Below are positions 16,123-21,438 of a DNA stretch of 24,693 nt, piece by piece. The translations under genes were made by a program, and so were the position numbers. The notes under the pieces are model-generated. The model was not told the origin of the DNA and made no database searches. It worked only from the letters and a program-made list of their open reading frames with translations. The stretch's first letter is position 1. Every line of letters starts with the position of its first letter. The stretch spans positions 1-24,693 of the forward strand of contig CABVBU010000037.1 in the NCBI GenBank assembly GCA_902496665.1, given 5' to 3'. The DNA comes from an uncultured Clostridium sp. (lineage in GTDB: Bacteria > Bacillota > Clostridia > Lachnospirales > Lachnospiraceae).

Positions 16123-16156
16123 AGTGCTGCCCCCACGATATGTGTATGGCAGCACT
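16123..16156. other. Hairpin after the SirTM gene, orientation unclear
   Basis: A perfect 9-bp inverted repeat, AGTGCTGCC (16123-16131) and GGCAGCACT (16148-16156), has a 16-nt loop. It lies 8 nt past the end of the sirtuin gene, where a terminator is expected. The T-rich tract (CTTTCTTTTATTG), however, is on the plus-strand side; the minus-strand side continues ATGGGCAGG. It may serve as a processing or stability hairpin, or stop antisense transcripts. Confidence 0.5.
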
Positions 16157-16164
16157 GCTTTCTT

Positions 16165-17049
16165 TTATTGAATTGCAGCATCGGACAGGCTCTGCAAAAC
16201 CTGTCCAATATCAGCATTGATACAGGCGGACTGCCGCTCGATCCCCTGCGGGCAAACTGCCTGCCCCTGGTTGATACAGGCGTAGATTGCGTCCGGGTTC
16301 TTAGCTGTCATCTGCCAGAACGGATATTTAATGATAACAGGCGTATTGTACCCAACGCCTACTTCCAGAAAGAGGATTTTTCCGCCTGCCCGGGTTCGGA
16401 GAAAATTCTCATACCGCTCCGCTGCTCTGTGCCAGCCCTCGTCCTCTACGAAGGTATCATCACAGCGGAGATTCATGGTCAAAGGCTTGCCGCAGTGGGG
16501 ACAGGTCGGAAGAAGCTCAGTCGGGATTTTCATATTCTCCTGCCGCTTGACCATTTCACGGATCACAGCTTCGTTATCAAAGGTCTCCTGACAGCACGGC
16601 TCAATGCACTGGAACAGGCCGTAATCGCCCTGTGTGTAGAATAGCCGCTTCTTGTCAAAGCCAGCCTTCTGAAAGCAGTGGTCAACATTCGTGGTGATGA
16701 CAAAATAATCTTTGTCCTGTACCAGCTTAAAAAGGTCCTCATAGACCGGATTAGGCGCGTCCTGATAGCGGTTGATGTAGACATACCGGCTCCAATACGC
16801 CCAATACTCCTCCAGGGTATCAAAGGGGTAAAAGCCGCCGGAGTACATATCCCGAAAGCCGTATTTCCGGGCAAAATCAGAAAAGTATGCTTCAAACCGT
16901 TCGCCGGTGTATATAAAGCCCGCCGCCGTAGACAGTCCGGAACCGGCACCGATCACCACGGCGTCACAGTCCTGTAAAGCAGCTTTCAGCCGTTCAATCG
17001 GCTCCGAGCAGCTTTTCGTAGATTGCTTTGTCCAAATCTTTGAAAACAT
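16165..17049 (-). CDS. Class M sirtuin (SirTM), protein ADP-ribosyltransferase
   Basis: The 294-residue protein has the sirtuin NAD+ fold with features of the microbial SirTM class, which ADP-ribosylates proteins rather than deacetylating them. GAGSGLSTAAGF (35-46) binds NAD+. TTNVDH (119-124) follows. The catalytic His motif of ordinary sirtuins is replaced by TQGDYGLFQC (139-148), with Gln at position 140. Zinc ligands are probably Cys148, Cys152 or 153, Cys183 and Cys186 (CPHCGK). LEVGVGYNTPVIIKYPFW (229-246) completes the NAD site. Known SirTMs modify lipoylated GcvH-L and are linked to a macrodomain hydrolase. Here the macrodomain is directly upstream and overlaps by 56 nt. The ATG at 17049 has AAGGTG about 8 nt upstream and keeps the usual N-terminal length. 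Confidence 0.9.
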   Translation of the reverse strand: MFSKIWTKQSTKSCSEPIERLKAALQDCDAVVIGAGSGLSTAAGFIYTGERFEAYFSDFARKYGFRDMYSGGFYPFDTLEEYWAYWSRYVYINRYQDAPNPVYEDLFKLVQDKDYFVITTNVDHCFQKAGFDKKRLFYTQGDYGLFQCIEPCCQETFDNEAVIREMVKRQENMKIPTELLPTCPHCGKPLTMNLRCDDTFVEDEGWHRAAERYENFLRTRAGGKILFLEVGVGYNTPVIIKYPFWQMTAKNPDAIYACINQGQAVCPQGIERQSACINADIGQVLQSLSDAAIQ

Positions 17050-17773
17050 TGAAGATCACCTTCTTTACACTGGTTTGCTTTTTGAGAAATTCTTTAACGG
17101 TCTCCACGGCGATCTCTGCCGCTAAGTCGTTGGGGAAGTGAAACTCTCCCGTGGAAATGCAGCAGAACGCCACGCTTTCCAGCTTGTTTTCTGCTGCCAG
17201 CTCCAAGCAGGAGCGGTAGCAGGAAGCCAACAGCTCCCGATCACGCCGCGTCACATGCCCATCAATGATCGGCCCAACCGTGTGCAGGACATATTTGCAG
17301 GGCAGATTAAACGCCGGAGTGATTTTTGCCTGTCCGGTAGGTTCCGGATAGCCCTGCTGTTCCATCAGTTCTTCACAGGCAAGCCGCAGCTCCACGCCCG
17401 CAAAGGTGTGAATGGCGTTGTCGATGCAACGATGGTTGGGAATATAGCAGCCGGTCATACCGGAATTTGCAGCGTTCACGATAGCATCGCACTTGAGAGT
17501 GGTAATATCGCCCTGCCAGAGATACACCCCCGGCAGAATGGGCGTCAGGTCTGCAATATCGGTAATACCCTTTGCAGCTGTTTCGCCTTTTAGATACTCG
17601 TCCTGCATTTTCAGAAAATCTGCTCCAATGCGCTGCGGGGCACGAATATTCATCAGCCCCCGCAAAAGCTGGCGCTGGCTCTCCGGCTCTGTTGGAATAC
17701 TCATATCCCGATATTCCGGGCGTTCTTTCAAAAGTGACTGGATGAGAAACTGTCTTTTTTCACTCTGGTTCAT
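16994..17773 (-). CDS. Zinc-type macrodomain ADP-ribosyl hydrolase
   Basis: The 259-residue protein should remove ADP-ribose from modified proteins, reversing the sirtuin encoded next to it. An N-terminal helical region (1-80) precedes the macro fold. The fold contains VYLWQGDIT (83-91), CDAIVNAANSGMTGCY (95-110), PNHRCIDNAIHTFAG and CCISTGEFHFPND (204-216). Cys109, His114 and Cys116 match the metal-binding pattern of zinc-dependent macrodomains that accompany SirTM in Staphylococcus and Streptococcus. I place the start at the ATG at 17773, with GAGGGG 6 nt upstream; a TTG two codons earlier is possible. Its start follows the previous stop by two bases and its end overlaps the sirtuin gene by 56 nt, so the four genes are tightly coupled. 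Confidence 0.9.
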   Translation of the reverse strand: MNQSEKRQFLIQSLLKERPEYRDMSIPTEPESQRQLLRGLMNIRAPQRIGADFLKMQDEYLKGETAAKGITDIADLTPILPGVYLWQGDITTLKCDAIVNAANSGMTGCYIPNHRCIDNAIHTFAGVELRLACEELMEQQGYPEPTGQAKITPAFNLPCKYVLHTVGPIIDGHVTRRDRELLASCYRSCLELAAENKLESVAFCCISTGEFHFPNDLAAEIAVETVKEFLKKQTSVKKVIFNVFKDLDKAIYEKLLGAD

Positions 17774-17775
17774 AG

Positions 17776-18384
17776 TCAACCCCTCTTTTCAATGACCTGC
17801 TTTGGACAGGCTTCCGCACACCGCCCACAGTGGAGACAATGATGCTGGTCGATGACCACCGGCTTCTTTGAGATGTTGATGCACTTCTGGGGACAGACGG
17901 AATAGCACAGCTTGCAGCCGATGCAGCCTTCACCTACATAGTATCCCGGTGCTTCCTGCGCTTCTTTTCCAATGGTGAAGCTGTCCCGGACAATATGTGC
18001 CGGATCACTGATATCAAAATACTCGCCATCTGCTTCATACAGGCAGAATACCTCCAATGCGCTGCGGGTATTACCGGGATAAATGGACTGCATATAGGTA
18101 TTTTTTTCGAAAATCTCATCCAGCTTTTCGCTTCCGATGTTTTTGATCTTACCCCGCAGGGAGATTGAGATTTTGTCCTTAGTGGCGGACAGAGCGATGT
18201 ACCCCTGCTCCATAAGCTGGGCATAGAATGCCTTGCCTCTTGCAGTAAGAAAATACACGCCCTGTTCGTCATAGAGCATCATGTCGATCACTCGGGTCTG
18301 GGGATGCCCGTCTGCTCCGATGGTGGCAATGGTGGTGGAGTGGATATTTTCCACCAGTAATTCCAAATAATCTTGTTTCATCAT
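17776..18384 (-). CDS. FMN-binding split-barrel protein fused to a 2[4Fe-4S] ferredoxin domain
   Basis: The 202-residue protein joins two redox modules. Residues 1-130 form a pyridoxamine-5'-phosphate-oxidase-like split barrel: HSTTIATIGADGHPQTRVIDMMLYD, YFLTARGKAFYAQL and GYIALSAT are the usual FMN-pocket strands. Residues 150-200 hold two CxxCxxCxxxC clusters, Cys154/157/160/164 and Cys183/186/189/193, the eight ligands of two [4Fe-4S] centres. It probably carries electrons between ferredoxin-level donors and a flavin-bound substrate; the substrate is unknown. Its position between a riboflavin transporter and the ADP-ribosylation pair, with a 4-nt gap upstream and a 2-nt gap downstream, suggests it is a partner of, or a redox sensor for, that pair. 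The ATG at 18384 has AAAGGGTG upstream. Confidence 0.88.
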   Translation of the reverse strand: MMKQDYLELLVENIHSTTIATIGADGHPQTRVIDMMLYDEQGVYFLTARGKAFYAQLMEQGYIALSATKDKISISLRGKIKNIGSEKLDEIFEKNTYMQSIYPGNTRSALEVFCLYEADGEYFDISDPAHIVRDSFTIGKEAQEAPGYYVGEGCIGCKLCYSVCPQKCINISKKPVVIDQHHCLHCGRCAEACPKQVIEKRG

Positions 18385-18388
18385 AACA

Positions 18389-19006
18389 TCAACACCCTTT
18401 CAGAATCGGCGCAAGCCGTTTATAGGTCAGCATGGTAAAGCCGCCGATGACAAGCCCTTTCAGAATGTTGAAGGGCAAGGCATTGAACAGCACAATGTCC
18501 AGCTTTGTGTGGATGAACGGCAGGAATGCGCCGAAGGAGGCGATAAGCTGATCCAGTGGCATGAACGTCTCAAACAGTGGCAGCAGGATGAAGTAGTTCG
18601 CCAGCGCTGCGGCAAAGCCCATCACAAAGCTGGCGGCGACACAGGCAAGCAGTGCCGTTTTCTTGGTTTTGCGGTGTTTATAAATAACCCCGGCAGCGAC
18701 TACATAAGAAGCGCCCATCAGAAAGTTGGCGATCTCTCCGACACCTCCCGTGGAGGTGGTCATAAGCTGCAAGGCGTTTTTGACAAGTTCAATAAGCAGA
18801 CCAGAAACCGGTCCAAAGGCAAATGCGCCGATGAGTGCCGGAAAGTCCGACAGGTCCATCCTTGCAAAGGACGGAGACAGCGGCACGGGAAACTCCGCAA
18901 AGGCAAGGACATACGCCATTGCAGAAAGCAGTGCGGTCATGGTGATGGTACGGATATTGAGGGCGGCAACTCTTTTCGGCTGCTGCATGGTAACGGTGCG
19001 GTTCAT
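18389..19006 (-). CDS. ribU: Riboflavin ECF transporter substrate-binding component RibU
   Basis: The 205-residue membrane protein has about six hydrophobic helices and the RibU signature: LSAMAYVLAFAEFPVPLSPSF, then MDLSDFPALIGAFAFGPVSG and LIELVKNALQLM, with GEIANFLMGASYV further on. It should bind riboflavin and deliver it with the shared ECF energising module (EcfA, EcfA', EcfT), which is not in this window. The FMN riboswitch at 19085-19194 precedes it, as expected for a flavin-uptake gene. The start is the ATG at 19006, with AGGAGC just upstream; the frame is open further upstream, but only through the riboswitch region. It is the first of four close-packed genes ending with the sirtuin. 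Confidence 0.92.
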   Translation of the reverse strand: MNRTVTMQQPKRVAALNIRTITMTALLSAMAYVLAFAEFPVPLSPSFARMDLSDFPALIGAFAFGPVSGLLIELVKNALQLMTTSTGGVGEIANFLMGASYVVAAGVIYKHRKTKKTALLACVAASFVMGFAAALANYFILLPLFETFMPLDQLIASFGAFLPFIHTKLDIVLFNALPFNILKGLVIGGFTMLTYKRLAPILKGC

Positions 19007-19032
19007 AATGCTCCTATCTTGAGGATATGCTT

Positions 19033-19075
19033 GGATTTGAAACAGCCCCACAGGACAGGTTTTCCTGCGGGGCTG
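19033..19075 (-). terminator. Expression-platform hairpin of the FMN riboswitch
   Basis: A 12-bp stem with one wobble pair has arms CCTGCGGGGCTG (19064-19075) and CAGCCCCACAGG (19043-19054). It starts 10 nt after the riboswitch and is followed on the minus strand by TTTCAAATCC. It looks like a regulated terminator, but its U-tract is short. Control of translation is an alternative, because TCCT can pair with AGGA of the ribU ribosome site. Confidence 0.6.
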
Positions 19076-19084
19076 CTTCCTCAT

Positions 19085-19194
19085 ATCTTCTTTCATCCAG
19101 ACTATACCGTCGGTTGCGGAGTTTCACCGCATCGGGCGCTTTTGCGCTTCGCAGACTTTACTGCCGGTCAGGAATTTCACCTTGCCCCGAAGAT
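19085..19194 (-). promoter_or_regulatory. FMN riboswitch (RFN element)
   Basis: On the minus strand the conserved RFN blocks appear in order: ATCTTCGGGGCAAGGTGAAA, then TTCCTGACCGGCAGTA and AGTCTGCGA. A variable GC-rich hairpin follows, then GGTGAAACTCCGCAACCGAC, GGTATAGTCTGGATG and AAAGAAGAT. The first and last segments pair as helix P1 (19189-19194 with 19085-19090). Such elements bind FMN and shut off flavin uptake or synthesis genes. It controls ribU and, by operon structure, probably the three genes after it. It begins 17 nt after the stop of the upstream FMN-binding protein gene, with no promoter visible between them. Confidence 0.95.
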
Positions 19195-19211
19195 GTCGAA
19201 TTGAGAGTTTC

Positions 19212-19607
19212 TTAGAACTCGTAGGGAGGATTGCCGGAGAAGTCAGCGATAACGCCGTGAGCATTATCCAGATAGAACACCTCAAAGATGGGGTTGGCAG
19301 CCTCGCCGTACTGACCCTTCACGATGGGGTTCTGGATGCACATTTCCTTGGCAGCCATGTTGTTCTCAAACACAGCCTTGCCGTGCAGACGGATCCATGC
19401 ATACTCCGGGCTTGAAACGGAAATCTCGATTTCCGGGTTTTCCTGCATATCCTTGTAGACATCCTTCTGGTTGTTGGTGCAGAACCACAGCTTTCCGTCC
19501 AGTTCTCCGGCGAACATAAACGGGCGGCACTTCGCCTTACCGTCACGACCGACGGTAGCCAGATACTGTACAGGGTTGGCATTCAGAAATTCTACGACTT
19601 TGTTCAT
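19212..19607 (-). CDS. Pyridoxamine 5'-phosphate oxidase-like FMN-binding protein
   Basis: The 132-residue protein is a stand-alone split barrel of the PNPOx-like family. VEFLNANPVQYLATVGRDGKAKCRPFMFAGELDGKLWFCT (4-44, read in parts) is the typical opening, with Lys and Arg residues for the FMN phosphate. NNQKDVYKDMQENPEIEISV, a WIRLHGKAVFE strand and a C-terminal ADFSGNPPYEF follow. Such proteins bind FMN or F420; FMN is likely in Firmicutes, and the substrate is unknown. The ATG at 19607 has GGAGG 9 nt upstream. It has its own promoter, with an operator copy also found before the lipoprotein gene. The FMN riboswitch begins 17 nt after its stop, so it may be the first gene of the long transcript. 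Confidence 0.88.
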   Translation of the reverse strand: MNKVVEFLNANPVQYLATVGRDGKAKCRPFMFAGELDGKLWFCTNNQKDVYKDMQENPEIEISVSSPEYAWIRLHGKAVFENNMAAKEMCIQNPIVKGQYGEAANPIFEVFYLDNAHGVIADFSGNPPYEF

Positions 19608-19653
19608 GATAAATACCTCCAAAAATTATTTCTTGTTTTCTCTTGATGACTTG

Positions 19654-19682
19654 ATTGTAATGGGATTTGTACGACTTGTGAA
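19654..19682 (-). promoter_or_regulatory. Promoter of the PNPOx-like gene, with adjoining operator
   Basis: On the minus strand TTCACA (19677-19682), a 17-nt spacer and TACAAT (19654-19659) each match consensus at 5 of 6 positions. The CACAATATTGTG palindrome lies 5 nt upstream of the -35 box, a position usual for an activator. Confidence 0.65.
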
Positions 19683-19720
19683 GTACGCACAATATTGTGG
19701 TATGGTTACCTCCGGGTAAC
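19678..19720. promoter_or_regulatory. Candidate HxlR operator, site 1
   Basis: The perfect 12-bp palindrome CACAATATTGTG (19688-19699) sits in a 33-bp block (19678-19710) that matches 20703-20735 at 29 positions. GTTACC (19705-19710), 5 nt beyond the palindrome, is in the same phase in both copies. Here it is also half of a second inverted repeat with GGTAAC (19715-19720). Confidence 0.7.
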
Positions 19721-19722
19721 AA

Positions 19723-20628
19723 TCAGAACTTACCATTCTGATTCTGCCAGGTGGACTGGTCTGCGATGGTCTCCATCACATCCCAATGCTCAGCGATCTT
19801 GCCGTTCTCCACACGCCACAGGTCATAGTAGCTGGTGGGCGCGCCGCCAAAGGTGCCCTCACTGACAGCAAGGACGAAGTTGCCCTGCGCCAGAACCATG
19901 TGGACTTCATCGTACACCATGGAAATGCCCTGCTCCGCCAAAGCGCCAAGTGCGGTGTTCAGGCCGGACACACCATCGGCAATACCGCTGTTGTGCTGGA
20001 TATAAGCATCACCGTCAAAATAGTCCGGAGTCTTGTCAAGGTTGTTGCCCTGCATGACATCGTAGAGGAAATTCTTGACCAGCTCACGGTTTTCCTCGGT
20101 CTTATCCAGATCCGTGACCTCCATCGTGCCGTCCGTCTGGGTATGACCGGAGGGATTCGGCTCAGCAAGAGCCGCCAGATTGTCCCAATGCTCGGCGATC
20201 TTGCCGTTTTCGTCAAAGCGGAAGATGTCAAAGGCAACCTGCTCACCGGCACCGGCAAAATTATAGATTGTCTGCAAGAATACCTTGTCGCCGTCCACGA
20301 AAGCACGGATGTTATTCACAGTGGTTTTTACATCAGCGGATGCGAGATATTCCACGGAACCGATAAAAGCATCCGCACCGGTGCCGTATGCCAGATTGTG
20401 CTGGATGTAACCATCAGAGAGCAGGCTGCGGGCGGTGTCCGTATCACCGGTGGCAAAGGTGTTGATGAGCGCCAGCGCCTTTTCGGTCTGGCTCTGTTCC
20501 TGCTGGACAGGCGCCGTCTGCTGGGTGCTTTCAGCGGGTGTTTTGGAAGCAGCGTCCTTGGAGCCGCATCCGGTGAGAGCCGTGCCGAACATGGCAAGAG
20601 CCAGCGTGAGAGAAAGAATTTTTTTCAT
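19723..20628 (-). CDS. Lipoprotein with two SnoaL/NTF2-like domains
   Basis: The 301-residue protein has a lipoprotein signal peptide with the lipobox ALTGC (Cys21), followed by a Ser/Thr/Gln-rich linker to about 48. Two homologous domains follow, about 49-165 and 175-301. Each holds a YIQHN motif (DGYIQHNLAYGTG and DAYIQHNSGIADG) and ends with a near-identical strand and turn (FRFDENGKIAEHWDNL and WRVENGKIAEHWDVM). These belong to the SnoaL-like NTF2-fold group, which includes small-molecule cyclases, isomerases and binding proteins. The repeat suggests an internal duplication making a built-in dimer on the cell surface. AGGAGG precedes the ATG at 20628. The gene diverges from the HxlR regulator and shares its operator region. 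Confidence 0.88.
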   Translation of the reverse strand: MKKILSLTLALAMFGTALTGCGSKDAASKTPAESTQQTAPVQQEQSQTEKALALINTFATGDTDTARSLLSDGYIQHNLAYGTGADAFIGSVEYLASADVKTTVNNIRAFVDGDKVFLQTIYNFAGAGEQVAFDIFRFDENGKIAEHWDNLAALAEPNPSGHTQTDGTMEVTDLDKTEENRELVKNFLYDVMQGNNLDKTPDYFDGDAYIQHNSGIADGVSGLNTALGALAEQGISMVYDEVHMVLAQGNFVLAVSEGTFGGAPTSYYDLWRVENGKIAEHWDVMETIADQSTWQNQNGKF

Positions 20629-20654
20629 TTTAAGTACCTCCTTAGTGATTGGGC

Positions 20655-20683
20655 TTGCTTTCGTTTGCCTCTGGCATTATAAT
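20655..20683 (+). promoter_or_regulatory. Candidate promoter of the HxlR gene
   Basis: TTGCTT (20655-20660), a 17-nt spacer and TATAAT (20678-20683). Its -10 box overlaps that of the opposing lipoprotein promoter, and the operator palindrome would lie about 20-35 nt downstream of its start site. Confidence 0.55.
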
Positions 20684-20707
20684 AATACCGTAGCTCCAAT
20701 TCGTGAA
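20679..20707 (-). promoter_or_regulatory. Promoter of the SnoaL-like lipoprotein gene
   Basis: On the minus strand TTCACG (20702-20707), a 17-nt spacer and TATTAT (20679-20684). It aligns base for base with the promoter at 19654-19682 relative to the operator. A TATAAT overlaps three bases further on, but would need a 20-nt spacer. Confidence 0.6.
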
Positions 20708-20761
20708 GTAAGCACAATATTGTGCTGTAGTTACCAAATAGAAACTAATGGATAGTTACCA
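20703..20761. promoter_or_regulatory. Candidate HxlR operator, site 2, with direct repeats
   Basis: The perfect 16-bp palindrome AGCACAATATTGTGCT (20711-20726) lies in the 33-bp block shared with site 1. A direct repeat TAGTTACCA occurs at 20728-20736 and 20753-20761, 25 bp apart, and could be extra binding half-sites between the two divergent genes. Confidence 0.7.
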
Positions 20762-20835
20762 GAAAGGAACGATTGCGCCGTTACTGGGTTTTCCGGCAAT
20801 TTGGCGCTTGGAAAAATTTTTATGGAGGGATTGAA

Positions 20836-21168
20836 ATGATCGAAGCAAAAGCAAAAACCGAGCTTCCTGCCTGCCCCGTAGAGACCACGCTGACCCTCAT
20901 CGGGGATAAGTGGAAGGTGCTGATCCTGCGAGACCTGATGCCGGGAACGAAGCGGTTCGGGGAGCTGAAAAAATCCGTTGGCAATGTGTCCCAGAAGGTC
21001 TTGACCGCCCAGCTCCGGGCAATGGAGGAAAGCGGACTTGTAAACCGCAAGGTCTACGCCGAAGTGCCGCCGAGAGTGGAGTATTCGCTGACGGAACTTG
21101 GCAAAAGCCTGAAGCCCATTTTGGACTCCATGTGGGCATGGGGCGAAGCATACAAGGCCAAACAGTAA
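20836..21168 (+). CDS. HxlR-family winged-helix transcription regulator
   Basis: The 110-residue protein has the HxlR-family layout: PACPVETTLTLIGDKWKVLILRDL (11-34) with the conserved Cys before the first helix, KRFGELKKSVGNVSQKVLTAQLRAM as the DNA-reading helix-turn-helix, and YAEVPPRVEYSLTELGKSL as the wing. In relatives such as YodB, CatR and HypR this N-terminal cysteine senses quinones, disulphide stress or hypochlorite; whether it does here is inference. The ATG at 20836 has GGAGGG 7 nt upstream, and the open extension to 20773 is rejected. It diverges from the SnoaL-like lipoprotein gene, so it is the natural binder of the palindromes at 19688 and 20711. Confidence 0.92.
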   Translation: MIEAKAKTELPACPVETTLTLIGDKWKVLILRDLMPGTKRFGELKKSVGNVSQKVLTAQLRAMEESGLVNRKVYAEVPPRVEYSLTELGKSLKPILDSMWAWGEAYKAKQ

Positions 21169-21173
21169 AAAAA

Positions 21174-21209
21174 CCGAAGCAGTACCTTTACCGTGCTGCT
21201 TCGGGTTTT
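21174..21209 (+). terminator. Terminator of the HxlR gene
   Basis: A 12-bp stem with one wobble pair (arms 21174-21185 and 21193-21204) and a 7-nt loop is followed by GTTTTCC. It starts 5 nt after the stop codon. Confidence 0.85.
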
Positions 21210-21222
21210 CCTTATGTTAAAG

Positions 21223-21438
21223 TCAAATCATTCCAAAATGCCTCAATGCCTCCGTAATGGCTCTTTCCTTTTCCGGTGGGCATTGTGGATGCCTGACAGT
21301 CTCCGCTCCCGCTCCGGTCGGCGCAGAACTAAGAGACATATTGTCTCGACTGTGTTTTCGTTGAGCAACCGAATTGCTTCGCCTTCAAAACCTTCATAAT
21401 ACACCAGAAATGCCAGACCACTAATTCCGATGATGCTC
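21223..21438 (-). other. Unrecognised, probably decayed coding remnants
   Basis: No intact gene is seen between the HxlR terminator and the RhuM remnant. On the minus strand one short frame (21223-21339) would encode 38 residues ending HPQCPPEKERAITEALRHFG, with no ribosome site. An overlapping frame reads through AFLVYYEGFEGEAIRLLNE near 21340-21430. Both look protein-like, but I recognise neither, and they lie in different frames. They may be pieces of a lost gene from the element that carried RhuM. Confidence 0.3.

Noticed and set aside
15980..16164. Small gene in the gap between TraX and the sirtuin
   Set aside because: A minus-strand frame is open here, but it overlaps the sirtuin end, contains the TraX promoter and shows no recognisable motif.
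19007..19096. Longer RibU with 30 extra residues
   Set aside because: These codons are the riboswitch end and its hairpin; the ATG at 19006 has a ribosome site and gives the usual RibU length.
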